Below, piece by piece: positions 22,711 to 34,491 of a stretch of DNA of 64,000 bases (positions are counted from its first letter, which is position 1; each line of letters begins with the position of its first letter). The translations under genes were made by a program, and so were the position numbers. The notes beneath the pieces are model-generated. The model was not told where the DNA came from. It did no database searches and saw only the letters and a program-made list of their open reading frames with translations. The DNA is from Thalassia testudinum (taxonomy: Eukaryota > Streptophyta > Magnoliopsida > Alismatales > Hydrocharitaceae). The stretch covers positions 48,856,001 to 48,920,000 of the forward strand of contig JAZHRO010000039.1 of assembly GCA_037157565.1 (NCBI GenBank). The letters run 5' to 3'.

Positions 22711-25700
22711 ATGGATAAGATGTGGATGGATAAACAGTTTGAAGATATAGAAGTATATGATATTGGAGTATGTCGATTTTTGGATTGGGTGTTTCATGAG
22801 GATCGATCAGTGTATAGATTTGGATCTAAGAAAGATTGGATATTTGTCCATGTAAGATTTCTTTGAACATAAGAAAGAGTAATCTAGAAGATATACATAA
22901 GTATCTTATATTAAACGTTTGGTGGCCAATATATACAATTTGGAATGTGCATGGAGAGGAAGTTGGAGAGACATCACGACAAGGTCATCATCAAAATGTG
23001 CAGAACGAGGATGGTGGAAATGATGAGTTAATGGATATGCTGTATGACATAGGAGGGGTTCCTATGGATTCTGAAAATGATATACCAACTAATGTGGATG
23101 TTGATGATTTCTATAAAATGTTGTTAGAAGCAGAGGTACCTATTGCTCCAGGGTTAAAGATGTCTAAATTAAATTTCATATTGAGATTATTCAAATTAAA
23201 AGTATTCACCATTCTATGTCAAAGATGATGTCAGATGTGCTTGAATTTATTGGTGAAATATTAGGTTATCCAAAAGGTTATCCTAAAAATTGGTATCATG
23301 CAAAGAAGAGCCTTCGATCATTGGGCTTGAATTGTGAGAAGATAGATGCATGTCCTAATGATTGTATCTTATTTTGGAAGAATAATGAAAAACTTGAACA
23401 TTGTCCTAAGTGTGATGCCTCGAGATGTAAGTTCCCAAAGATAAACCTCAATCGAAGCAAGAAAAGAAAGCCAGCAAAAGTTCTTCACTATTTCCCTTTG
23501 ATTCCAAGGCTCCAACAACTTTTTATATCATCAAAGACTGCGGAATGGATGTCGTGGCATAGTGATAAAAGAATACCAGATCCTGAGGGAATTATGCATC
23601 ATCCTGCAGATGCGGAAGAGTGGATAAGATTTGATAACTTGCATCCAGATTTTGCAAAAGAGGTTCGTAATGTTAGACTTGGTCTTTCTAGTGATGGATT
23701 CAGTCCTTTTACAAATATGAACAATAATTATACTATATGGCTAGTGCTTGTCACTTATAACTTACCCCAATGGATGTGCATGAAATCATCTTTCATGATA
23801 ATGTCACTACTCATACCAGGTCCTAAAGGTCCAAGCAATGCAATTGATGTATACTTGCAATCGTTAGTCGATGAGCTAAAGTTATTGTAGAATACAGGAG
23901 TAGAAACATATGATGCACATAGAAAAGAGATGTTTTCAATGCGAGCAACATTATTGTGGATCATTAATGATTTTCTAGTTTATGCAAATTTATCAGGCTG
24001 GAGTACAAAGGGTAAATTTGCTTATCCAGTGTGTATGGATATACACAGTCTATGACTAGATGAAAGTGGAAAACAATGTTATTTAGGACATCACCGATTT
24101 CTTCCCCATAGCCATAGGTGGAGGGAGCAAGGATTTAACAATAGATTCGATGGACAATCTGTAGGAGAATGTCTCAGCTTGTCATACTTTGCTGGATCCT
24201 TTGTGTGGTAGCAACAACAGAATTTGGTAAACATACCCTTAGGTCGCCTTTTTAAGCAGCCAGGCATAGGTCCTTGGAGGAAGAAGAGTATATTTTTCCA
24301 GAAGCTTCCTTATTGGAAGGATTTGCAAATTCATCATAATTTAGATGTAATGCACACTGAGAAGAATGTGATAGAGAATATTCTTGGGATATTGAATTTA
24401 TCTGGTAGGCCAAAGGATACAATAAAAGCTAGACGGGATCTTCAACAATTAAACATGAGTGAGTTACATCCAAAGGATCTAGCTAATGACAAGTATGAAT
24501 TACATGATGCTTGTTACACATTATCCTTACAAAAATGTCTATCAATATTAGAATTTTTGAAAAAGATTCAAGTTCTAGATGACTATTCCTCAAACCTCTC
24601 CAAATGTGTCCATACAGCAGATAAAAAAGTATCTGGGATGAGTCATGATCATCATGTCTACATGTAAGTTTTACTACCATTAGCACTTCGTGGGATGTTA
24701 CCGTCAAATGTGTTTGATCCATTGGTGGAACTGAGTAAATTTTTTAAGACTGTATGTTCAAAAGTTCTTGATTCACTTGTTCCATAAAAGTGTGAGGTAG
24801 AGATTGTTGAGACATTATGTAAGATGGAGCAAATATTTCCACCGACATTCTTTGATGTGATGATACATCTAATAGTTCATTTAACTAGTGAGGCAAAGAT
24901 TGCTGGTCTAATGCAATATAGATGGATGTATCCTGTGGACCGGTATCTCAAGAAACTTAAAGATTATATCAAAAACATGTCACAACCTGAAGAATCGATT
25001 GCAAAGGCATATCTATTAGAAGAATATGTAAACTTTTATGCAATGTATATTGACGATCCAGACAGTCGATTTAACAGAGAGGAAAGGAACTATGATGGTG
25101 GTAAAATGGAACTTCAATTGAATGGTATTTTGTCAATCTTATCAAGTGGTAAAGCAATTAATGGAACAACCAAAAAGATAATGCTAAAAGAAGTTATGAA
25201 CTTGGCTCACTACTACATTTTAATGCAGGTTGAAGAGTTGGATCCATTTTTTGACGAGTACAATGAATTGTTTCCATCTCGAGTATGCATGTCTTGTCGT
25301 GCATCCAATTTTCTTCAATGGTTTAAAAATCAAGTCCAAATACTTAAAGAAAATGAAGATAGTAGATGGACACCTGAATTAGATGTCTTAGTAAGAAGCC
25401 TTTTACTTATGCGCATTATCATTCAGGATTTATTGTAAATGGATTTAGATTCAGAACAAAATCCATGGATGTAACAAAGAGAACACAAATGTGTGGTGTT
25501 ATAGTTAAGTCTAACCTTCACTCAAGTTTAGATGGCTACTATGGAGAAATCATTGAAATTGTTGAGATCAGTTTTACACATAATATATGTGTTGTTCTTT
25601 TGAAGTGCAACTGGTTTGATGTTTTTAACAAAGATTTTGGATTCATAAAAGACAAACATGGCTACATCAGTCAAAAATAGAATCGTAGATTGGGAATAGA

Positions 25701-25890
25701 AGAACCATTTACCCTCTCAAGTCAAGTTGTGCAAGTGTTCTTTGTTTCAGATAATTCCCGAAATGGATGGATCGTACCTATAAGAACAATGCCGAGGGAA
25801 TATTATGATGTCTTAGAAGGATCTACAACTTCTGACAATAATAATGAAGCCTACCAAGAAGTTCCAAATGAAAATGATCCTTTATATTAA
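22711..25890 (+). pseudogene. CACTA (En/Spm) TNP2-type transposase, decayed
   Basis: In order: an N-terminal transposase-associated domain starting MDKMWMDKQ at 22711, with CPC and LEDIHKYLILN (22840-22910). TNP2 region in 23216-23890, with CPNDCILFWKN, HCPKCDASR, YPKNWYHAKKSLRSLGL, HLHPADAEEW-like DAEEWIRFD and LVTYNLPQWMCMKSSFMIMSLLIPGPK. Then KLPYWKDLQIHHNLDVMHTEKNV (about 24300-24370). A DUF4218-like part follows (MEQIFPPTFFDVMIHLIVHL at 24824), and a DUF4216-like part (CGVIVKSNLHSS; VVLLKCNWFDVFNKDFGFIKDK) reaches 25680. It would bind and cut CACTA termini. Stops and frameshifts between segments (for example 23888, 24665, 25436) make it inactive. Downstream is cut by the chromovirus at 25910; no terminal repeats are visible. 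Confidence 0.88.
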
Positions 25891-25909
25891 AAAATTATTC
25901 TAAATGTAT

Positions 25910-28625
25910 TGTAACGACCCGATTCCCGAGTCCCTACGAGACACGAGAACCGGACCGACTCGACTAATCCCAAGACCTGGTCGTCCAACTAGGAAGTAAC
26001 CAAAAGAGCAGTAAAATAAACCACATTCAGCATGAATATAACTAACAGTAAGAAAATACAGCAGTAAGGAAAGAAACCACTACAGTATATACCACCACAA
26101 TAGTAGAACAACATTCATAACATAATATGAAACTGCAGGTAAAGAAAAGTACAGCGGTAACAAGAACTACTCACTACAGTGGAACCAAAAAGAGGTACAA
26201 GAGAACAGTGGTAACTCTACTGGACCCTACTCGGCCCAGCGTCCTCTGCAGCCGTTGACCCTGGCTGCTCAACACCTGGTCCTGAAAGGTAACGAGTGTA
26301 ACACGTCAGCAAAACGCTGAGTAGAGTGGCAACTAAAATAAAAGAAACAGTAGAGTGTACAGTAGCTGTTATGTTCTGTTACATTCTTTAATTACGTCTT
26401 TCTATTGTCTCACAATTTATCTATTTCTCAGATCCTTCACTTGATCTCGAATGTTCCTCGTGGGAACGATCTTGATTGCAGTCTTTTCTGAATAGTACAA
26501 GTAGCACGTGGTGCTCTCCTGGCCGGGAGAGTCCCCCATGGTGATCCTACTCTCAGTCAACCACCCTAGGGTCACGGACAGACGTAACGGTGACTACGGC
26601 ACGCGCGATAAACGCACAGGTAGCTAACCCGCACTGGCACGCGGTCAGTTGTTTCCATTAACGGGTGAGCCCAAAGAACAGCACAGAACCAGTACAGGGC
26701 AGAGCCCTCTCAGTAACAGGGGTCCAACCCCTCCACAGTAACCAAACAGGGGCCTTGCCCCTCCACAGTCCGCGCACCCTCGCCTGACTACCCTGGTTTG
26801 CCCAATGGGCCTAACAAGTCGGTGTAGGAGGCTAGCAGAACCCCGGGGACCGTGGGGTAGCTAGTACCTCCCTACACTAGTAGCTCTCCTCGGTACTACG
26901 TACACGAGGGCCAGCAAGTCGGTACAAAGTGGCCAATCCTAACCCCGGGTCCCTGGGGCGGCTGGCTCCGCTCTGCACTAAACAGGTACATGTACTTCCC
27001 TTGGTACTACGTACCCAAGAGACAGCACACTACCACATCTTTCTTTCTAAGTTCCATTCCTTTCTCTTTCCAGGAGTTCCACTCCTAATTCCCCGTAGGG
27101 TTCCAGTTCTTTTAACTCAGCACATTCAGGTTTCACCTTCTCAGTTTCACATTCATACATCCCATATTCCCAGACATGCTCATTTATTCATAACAGGCAG
27201 ATGTTAAACCAATTTACGGTAGCTATTATTTCCTTTCCACATTTTCCAAGACTGTAGTATTCATATATTCCACTAGTTCTTCCCATCCTAGGATTCATGC
27301 CATAGCCTAGGATCTATCATATAATCTTGTTTTCCAGCCCTAGGATTCATGCAACACCCTAGGATCCACCATTCATTCTAGTTTCTCATTCCTAAGATTC
27401 ATGCAATGTCCTAGGTTCTATTTATGATTCCATAATTAACAGATTATACGAATAAACTTAAAAGCCACTCTACCGGTTACAACAGGAGTATTGGGGGCGT
27501 GGTCGGGAATCCCGCGTGCCTCCGCAACCCCCGAAACTACAACGGAACGGGGTCCTATCACAAGGATCAAACGCAAGGAGTTTCTCAAAATAGTATACAA
27601 CTATTGTAGACGGGTAGAGGATGTAATTCCGAAAAGCACGCAACTCGAAACACAGAAAACGGACTCCGAACGGGTCCTAAACGGGTTGAAAACGACGAAA
27701 CAGTGCAAAATCAGACGTCTGGAACCTCTTCCAAACGTCTTAAAAAGTGGATCAGAGGTTACCTTTGCTCTGCGTGGTCTCTCAGACGTCCAGAAGCCTG
27801 CAGGGGCGTCTGGCCTAGTTCCCAGACGTCCAATGGTCACCCCGAACGTCTGGAAGTCGTTCCCGTCGTCTGGCACTGCAGCCAGACATCTGATTCGCGT
27901 TGGATGCGAATCTCAGAACCTGCGCATACGCATTTCCTCTCTCTCTTAGTACGGTCAGTCGAAGAAGAGGAAGAAAGACGGCATAACTCACCTTTCAGAC
28001 GTCTGGACAGTCCTCCAGACGTCCTCCCCGCCATCTGGTTGTAAGCCCAGACGTCTGATTCTGGAGAAAATTCCAGAATCAGGGTGCGACTCGCCCTCCG
28101 CTCGCAACACTCGACCGCGCCGCGACTCGTCCGCCTGCCGTTCGAGCTGCAGCAGGCCTCCCGCGTCACCCCGCGTCAGCTGCTTCCCCCGCCGGCCGAC
28201 CCTAGCAGCCCTGACGAGCTCGCCCTCACGGCCGAGCGCCTCTTCCCATGCGCAGCACCTCCTCCCACGCTCACAGCGGCTATCGCTGCTACCGCTCACT
28301 CGCGCTCGCTCTCACGCACCGGATGGAAGGAGAAGAGGAAAGGGGGCGGAGGTGATGGGAGTGAGGGGGAGGGCGTGGCCTTTTAAGGCCGCGCGAGGAG
28401 GAGAGAGAGAGCGGGACAGAGGGCGCAGGAGGGAGAGGGAAAAAGAGAGAGAGAGACGCTCGCAGGTTTGCGCGCTAAGGCGCGCAGACGAAACACGCGT
28501 GCCGAAAATAACCGAATCCTAGACGTCTGGAAGGGGTTCTAGATGTCTAGTCAGACGTCTGGGACACCTCCCAGACGTCTTAAAAACGTCTGAAGCTGCG
28601 CGTTTGTAACAAAATAACAAACTCA
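25910..28625 (-). mobile_element. 3' LTR of Tekay/Del-like chromovirus (left LTR)
   Basis: The plus strand begins TGTAACGACCCGATTCCCG, the classic end of this lineage's LTR, and matches 33164-34031. The inner end is put at 28625 (minus strand TGAGTTTGTTATTTTG after TTCGGGGACGAAACTTCC), approximate to a few bases. It contains a dense CAGACGTCTG cluster in U3. The flank TGTAT (25905-25909) has no partner because the other end is truncated. Confidence 0.85.
27712..28595. repeat. CAGACGTCTG-type palindrome cluster in chromovirus U3
   Basis: About 17 exact or one-to-two-base variants (CAGACGTCTGG, CAGACGTCCA, AACGTCTGG, CAGACATCTG) lie in two groups, 27712-28058 and 28523-28595. The palindrome has an ACGT core like plant bZIP sites. 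Spacing is irregular, mostly 15-40 bp. Confidence 0.8.
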
Positions 28626-29500
28626 AAGGAAGTTTCGTCCCCGAAACTTGCGCTAACTAGGGTGCGGGAAAGACGTCAAAATAACCATAACAAACTCAAA
28701 GAGGATCGAAGCCAGTCTGAAAAGACGTACCCTCGAAGAGTTTCGGGTACCGCTCCCGCATTGCCGCCTCAGGCTCCCAGGTAGCCTCCTCGTACCGTTG
28801 GCTCCTCCACAAAACCTTTACCAGGGGTACTTGCTTTCGTCTCAAACTGCGGACAGCTCGGTCTAGAATCTGCACTGGCCGCTCGGGGTAGGTCAGGTCG
28901 TCGCCCACCTCAACGCTCTCGTGACTCAGTACGTGACTGGGATCGGCTACATACTTCCTGAGGTTGGACACGTGGAACACGTCATGCACATCAGAAAGCT
29001 GCGGGGGGAGGGCAAGCCTGTAAGCAATGGGTCCAACCCGCTCCAGGACCTCAAAGGGCCCCACAAACCTCGGCGTGAGCTTCCCTCACACCCCAAACCG
29101 CTATAGGCCCTTCTGGACGAAACACGAAGAAGGGCGTGATCCCCAACCTCGAACTGCACCTCTCTGCCAACTGTGCTGGTCCCAAAGTGACTCAGATCGG
29201 CAGGAATCGTGCCGTCTTCGTCAGTCTATCCACAATTACCCAGACAGCGTCATGCCCTCGCTGGGTAACAGGTAAGCCCACCACCAAGTCCATGGTGATG
29301 CTCTCCCACTTCCACTCTAGCACTGGAAGCGGCTGTAGCGGCCCTGCAGGTCTCTGATGCTCGGCTTTCACCTGCTGGCACACTAAGCACTACTGCACGA
29401 ATTCACCCACATCCCGCTTCATCCCCCTCCACCAAAACTCGCATCTCAAGTCGTGGTACATCTTCGTGTTTCCGGGATGTATGGTGAACCTGGAACCATG
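28626..29500 (-). pseudogene. Chromovirus integrase remnant with C-terminal chromodomain-type region
   Basis: Reading from high to low coordinates: HPGNTKMYHDLRCEFWW and [11 protein letters not shown] (zinc region, about 29360-29490), [33 protein letters not shown] (first catalytic Asp, 29290-29210). Then within about 40 bases it jumps to VQFEVGDHALLRV. The stretch that normally carries the second Asp and the Glu is missing, so a deletion of several hundred bases removed the core active site near 29160-29200. The C-terminal part (29064-28696) has [31 protein letters not shown] and a chromo-like [24 protein letters not shown]. Chromodomain-type ends are thought to guide integration to marked chromatin. 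A frameshift near 29495 separates it from the upstream pol frame. Confidence 0.85.
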
Positions 29501-30930
29501 TCCTCAGTCAGGAGCTCTCTCAACAGCTCCTCGTCTCTGGGAACGCACAACCATCCCCTCAGGCGCAGCACCTGGTCTGTGAAAGAGAAGTCCCCTGGGT
29601 CTCCTGACAGTACTCTGTCGCGCAAGGACTGCAAGTACGGATCGGCCATCTATCCTGTGATGATGCGGTCTATCAGCTCTGGCCTAGTCTATCGTGTCAC
29701 CATCACTACCCCACAGTGCCCCTGTAACTCCAGGGGTCGCCAACTGCCCACCTCCTCCATAAAGCTCCAACTCTGTAACTGTAAACTGGCCAAGTGTGCG
29801 GGCGCCTTACGGCTCAAGGCATCAGCCACCACATTGGCCTTTCCCGGGTGGTAGGAGATACTGCAGTCGTAGTCCTTCAGGAGCTCCAACCAACGTCTCT
29901 GTCTCATGTTGAGCTCCTTCTGATCAAAAAAGTATCTGAGGCTCTTGTGATCTGTGAAAATCTTGAAGGTCTCACCGTACAAGTAGTGCCTCCAGGTCTT
30001 CAGCGCGAAGACAACCGCTGCCAACTCTAGGTCGTGGGTAGGGTAGGTATGCTCATGGGGCTTCAGTTGCCGCGAAGCGTAAGTGACAACGTGACCCCTC
30101 TACATGAGCACACCTCCTAACCCCTGCAAGGAGGCGTCCGTGTACACAACGAACCCGCCACTACTGTCAGGGATGGTGAGCACGGGAGCCGAGGTCAACC
30201 TCTCCTTCAGCTCCAGAAAACATGCCTCACAGGCATCTGTCCAAGCGAAGGGCACGTCCTTCCGAGTCAACTGTGTCATAGGACGCGTAATATGTGAAAA
30301 ACCTCTGATGAATCGTCTATAGTAGCCTGCCAGTCCCAGGAAACTGCGAATCTCAGTGACTGAACGCGGTCTCTCCCACCTAAGTACTGCCTCGACCTTG
30401 GCTGGGTCCACCGCCAAGCCGTCTCCAGAGATCACATGACCTAAGAAGGTCACCTCCCTCAACCAGAACTCGCACTTGCTGTATTTGGCGTACAACCTAC
30501 GTCATCTCAGAGTGTCCAGAACCATCCGCAAGTGTTGTCCGTGCTGCATCTGATCTCTAGAATAGATGAGTACATCATCTATGAAAACCACCACGAACTG
30601 GTCCAAGTACGGTCTAAACACCCGGTTCATCAGATCCACGAAAGCAACGGGGGCATTGGTCAGCCCAAACGGCATGACCAAAAACTCGTAGTGTCCGTAC
30701 CGGGTGCGGAAAGCTGTCTTGGAGACGTCGGTCTCCCTGATCCTCAACTGGTGGTATCCCGACCTCAAGTCGATCTTGGAGAACACCGTGGCACCCCGCA
30801 ATTGGTCAAACAAGTCGTCGATCCTCAGCAGCGGATATCTGTTCTTGATGGTGACCCTATTCAGCTGTCGATAGTCCACACAAAGGCGTAGGGTACCATC
30901 CTTCTTCTTCACAAATAGTACCGGGGCTCC
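29501..30930 (-). pseudogene. Chromovirus reverse transcriptase and RNase H
   Basis: [20 protein letters not shown] (30912 region), [25 protein letters not shown], and catalytic FIDD near 30565-30580, then [12 protein letters not shown]. RNase [15 protein letters not shown] (30105-30145), [50 protein letters not shown] (29840-30024). It stays in one frame with the gag and protease, broken by stops at 30931, 30502, 30100, 29689 and 29650 (TAG, TGA, TAG, TAG, TAG). Family match to Tekay/Del is by motif spelling and the chromo end. Confidence 0.9.
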
Positions 30931-31716
30931 CTAGGGAGACGCACTGGGCCTCACGAAACCTTTCTCCAAAAGGTCCTGCAACTGAGACTTGAGTTCTCGT
31001 AGCTCAAGTGGTGTCATCCTGTATGGCGCGGTGGAGATGGGGCTGGTCCCTAGTACTAGTGAGATCTCAAACTCGATCTCACGCTCGGGGGGTAGTCCTG
31101 GTAACTCGTTTGGAAACATGTCAGGGTACTCTCTGACCATCGGGATACTCTGGAAGTCTACCACATGGCTGGGCTCTGCCACCACACAAGCTAGGAAGCC
31201 CTCACACCCCTGGCTCAAAAGTCTCGTCGCCCGAAGTGCGGAAATGCACCTGAAGCCTCCGTCCACTGGCTGTCCGTGAAACTCGAAAGAAGGCAACTCC
31301 GGCATGGAGAAGACAATCTTCCTCTCAAAACAGTCTACCAAGGCGTGGTAAGGGGACAGCCAATCCATCCCCAGAATCACTCCAAAGTCCTCCATCTGTA
31401 TCATAATCAGGTCAGCTGGCATGCTATGTCCCCTGACGCTGACCTCGCAATCCGTGTACACCTCCTCAACTACAAACAGCTGACCACTCGGACCTCTGAT
31501 TACGAATGGATTTTCTAACAGCGTATAATCCTGGCCCAAACTAACTGCGAAACTGGCTGCGACAAACGAGTGAGTAGTGCCGGAATCGAAAAGTGTGTAA
31601 ACGAGTCTGCCGGAAACTGAAACCATACTTGCCACTACCGAGCCCAAAGCTCTGGCATCCCGGTGTGTCAGGGCGTTGATGCGCCCCTCAGCTCTAGGTG
31701 CGGACGAAGCAGCCAC
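30931..31716 (-). pseudogene. Chromovirus aspartic protease and RT linker
   Basis: Retropepsin active site YTLFDSGTTHSFV at about 31570-31600, second half ILGMDWLSPYHALVDC, then the linker with FPNELPGLPPEREIEFEI and MTPLELRELKSQLQDLLEKGFVRPS, which leads into RT. Same frame as gag upstream. Ends at an in-frame TAG (30931-30933) at the position where related elements have Trp in SPWGAPVL. Confidence 0.9.
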
Positions 31717-32982
31717 ACTCTGCGTCGGACGGGCAGGTGCTGGCTGGTACCCTCCTCGTGACTGCTGTCCTCCTCCTCGTGCCTGGGAACCGCGACCTCC
31801 TGCGCACCCTCCAGTGCTCTGCGCGGGGAGTATCTACTGACCTCCTGCCCTAGACGGGCAGTCCCTCTTGATGTGGCCCGGCTGGCCACACTGGTAACAG
31901 AGGGGAACCCGACTCCCGCCCTCAGTGGGTCCCTGCTGTCGGCTGGGCGGGGGTCCGGTGCTGGCGACTGGCCCCTGTCGAGGGCCCCCAAAGGCCACTG
32001 ATGGCCCTGCAAAACGTGACGGCTCTCCTGCGGATGCCACGTGTCTCCTCTCTCGCTGGCCCTGTGAAAAGTCCGGCTGAAAGGGCCTCTTCCGCCCACC
32101 GTCAGTGTCTCGCGCGGACGGGTTGGTCTCCTCATAAGTCATAGCTGCCTCTACCAATCTCGAAAACGTAGGCAGCTTCAGGGGTTTGACATACCCCCTG
32201 ATCGCAGGCCGGAGCCCCTCGGTGAACCTCCAAAGGCGCTCCTCCACTGTGGCTACTGTTGTCGCCGCAAAGCGGGATAGCTCCAAGAAACGCATGCGGT
32301 ACGCGCTCACAGTCATCGTTCCTTGGCGGAGAGTGTGGAACTCCCGCCTCCTCTAGTGCTGCCACGTCTGGGGAAAGTACTGCTCGCAGAAGAGGGTGAC
32401 GAACTGGTCCCAGGTCGGCTCGTCCCTTTCCTGTCCCCGGACCGCCCTCCACCACCTGTGTGCCGCACTCTCCAGCTGGTACGTGGCAAAGGCCACGCGG
32501 CACTCCACCGGGGGGCGAAGGGTGTCGAAGATCTTCTCCAGCTGCTCAAGCCAGTCCTCTGGCTCGATCGGGTCCTCATCCCCCTTGAAGGAGGGGGGCT
32601 TCAACTTTCGGAACTGTCCGAAAAGCTCGAAGTGGTGCTGCAGTGGGGGTGCTGGTGCACCTCCAGGTGAATGTGCCTCGTGCACAGAAGTGTCGGAGGA
32701 AAGTGGGGGCGGCAGCGGCCCATCCCCTTCCCCGTGTCCAGCGCCATGTCCGTCGAGTGGTCCCACAGAGGACTCCCCCTCTGCAGCCCCAGGAGGAGGC
32801 GCTCGGGGCGGTGGGTGGAGCTCCTCTCGTACAATGTCCCGTATCAGCCAGGCGAGGTCCTGGGCCTAAATGCCAGGGAGTGGTGGCTAGTCCACCGAGA
32901 CGTCAGCAACGACACACCCACCTCGCCGACCTCGTCCTCGGCCGCGCCCGCGGCCAGTCTCGCTAGTCCCGCAATGAGGCAT
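31717..32982 (-). pseudogene. Chromovirus gag
   Basis: ATG at 32982 opens the long frame (an RGRGRGRG-rich start). The capsid part has LKPPSFKGDEDPIEPEDWLEQLEKIF and AAHRWWRAV (32600-32450), and FLELSRFA, EERLWRFTEGL. A CCHC zinc knuckle C-x2-C-x4-H-x4-C (CYQCGQPGHIKRDC) lies at about 31865-31905. In-frame TAG stops lie at 32887, 32866, 32353 and 31834. Gag would form virus-like particles and bind element RNA. Confidence 0.88.
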
Positions 32983-33143
32983 CTCCTACAAGGAGAAGCA
33001 AAACAAACGAAATACGTCAGTACGGAATAGTACCTAACGAAAACGTCTAAGAGTTCATGTCAAAAGATATGTTGTGGTGGCCACTCTAGTTATAGACATG
33101 TGAATTGGTTATTTTCCAGTCAGTTGATTCACTTCTCGGGACG

Positions 33144-33160
33144 ACCTTGCTCTGATACCA
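33144..33160 (-). other. Primer binding site of chromovirus (initiator tRNA-Met)
   Basis: The minus strand reads TGGTATCAGAGCAAGGT, complementary to the 3' end of initiator tRNA-Met, three bases from the LTR end. Confirms orientation and lineage type. Confidence 0.92.
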
Positions 33161-33163
33161 TCT

Positions 33164-34031
33164 TGTAACGACCCGATTCCCGAGTCCCTACGAGACACGA
33201 GAACCGGATCGACTCGACTAATCCCAAGACCTAGTCGTCCAACTAGGAAGTAACCAAAAGAGCAGTAAAATAAACCACATTCAGCATGAATATAACTAAC
33301 AATAAGAAAATACAATAGTAAGGAAAGAAACCACTACAGTATATACCCCCACAACAGTAGAACAACATTTATAACATAATATGAAACTGCAGGTAAAGAA
33401 AAGTACAGCGGTAACAAGAACTACTCACTACAATGGAACCAAAAAGAGGTACAAGAGAACAGTGGTAACTCTACTGTACCCTACTCGGCCCAACGTCCTC
33501 TGCAACCGCTGACCCTGGCTGCTCAACACCTGGTCCTGAAAGGTAACGAGTGTAACACGTCAGCAAAACGCTGAGTAGAGTGGCAACTAAAACAAAAGAA
33601 ACAGTAGAGTGTACAGTAGCTGTTATGTTCTATTACTTTCTTTAATTACGTCTTTCTATTGTCTCACAATTTATCTATTTCTCAGATCCTTCACTTGATC
33701 TCGAATGTTCCTCATGGGAACGATCTTGATTGCAGTCTTTTCCGAACAGTAGAAGTAGCACGTGGTGCTCTCCTAGCCGGGAGAGTCCCCCGTGGTGATC
33801 CTACTCTCAGTCAACCACCCCAGGGTCACGGACAGACGTCACGGTGACTACGGCACGCGCGATAAACTCACAGGTAGCTAACCCACACTGGCACGCGGTC
33901 AGTCATTTCCGTTAACGGGTGCGCCCAAAGAACAGCATGGAACCAGTACAGGGCAGAGCCCTCTCAGTAACAGGGGTCCAACCCCTCCACAGTAACCAAA
34001 CAGGGGCCTTGCCCCTCCACAGTCCGCGCAT
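33164..34031 (-). mobile_element. Truncated 5' LTR of chromovirus (right LTR)
   Basis: Aligned base for base with 25910-26777, then similarity stops after CCACAGTCCGCGCA at 34031; about two thirds of the LTR is missing. The first 160 bases differ from the left LTR at five sites, all transitions. The sequence beyond is a foreign gag piece, not CACTA, so a deletion removed the rest of the LTR and the insertion site. Confidence 0.88.
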
Positions 34032-34491
34032 TAGTAACATGTATGGATAAGCCCCCATCACAGAGTTCCTAAATGAGAATAAGTTTAGTCTTTTTGCCAG
34101 GGACTCCATGAAGATATCAGATTATTTGTCAATGCAACCTGTGGTGGCAATATCATGGATAAACATGAGGACACCGTGTGGGAGATCCTGAAGAATATGT
34201 GCGAGAACTCCATCAATAATGAATCCATGGGCATGTTCGACCAGACGACTACCCGTGCATTGATGAACACCTGGAGGGCACATGAAACCCAAGGCCTGTC
34301 TGCATCTGTCAATCTGGAACTAGTGGCCAGTCGCTTGGAAAATGTCTCGATTATCAAGAATAAGGTGGACGAATTGACTCTACACTTGCAGAGAGCCACC
34401 TCAACACAGCAAAGCCCGTTTGCGCAACCACCATCTAGTAGGGAGGCTGTGCCTTTGTGGTGCTTCTTAATTACCCTCAAAAATCCGTGAC
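34032..34491 (+). pseudogene. Gag fragment of an Athila/Tat-like element
   Basis: From about 34089 the frame reads CQGLHEDIRLFVNATCGGN and MDKHEDTVWEILKNMCENS, then VASRLENVSIIKNKVDELTLHL. It parallels the D gag stretch HGLDNNLRNFVDASCGGNF...ELFESMSENS (57060-56930), so it is a capsid C-terminal region. Its orientation is opposite to the neighbouring E leader. No other part of that element is adjacent. Confidence 0.75.

Noticed and set aside
27491..28386. Several ORFs of 100-150 codons on both strands
   Set aside because: GC-rich LTR sequence with the CAGACGTCTG repeats; open frames on all sides, no domain.
27712..28595. Could the regular CAGACGTCTG repeats be a CRISPR array?
   Set aside because: Motif is only 10 bp, palindromic, irregularly spaced, and the context is a plant LTR.
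32323..33030. Plus-strand ORFs of 107-157 codons
   Set aside because: Antisense to the GC-rich chromovirus gag; they follow from its codon composition.
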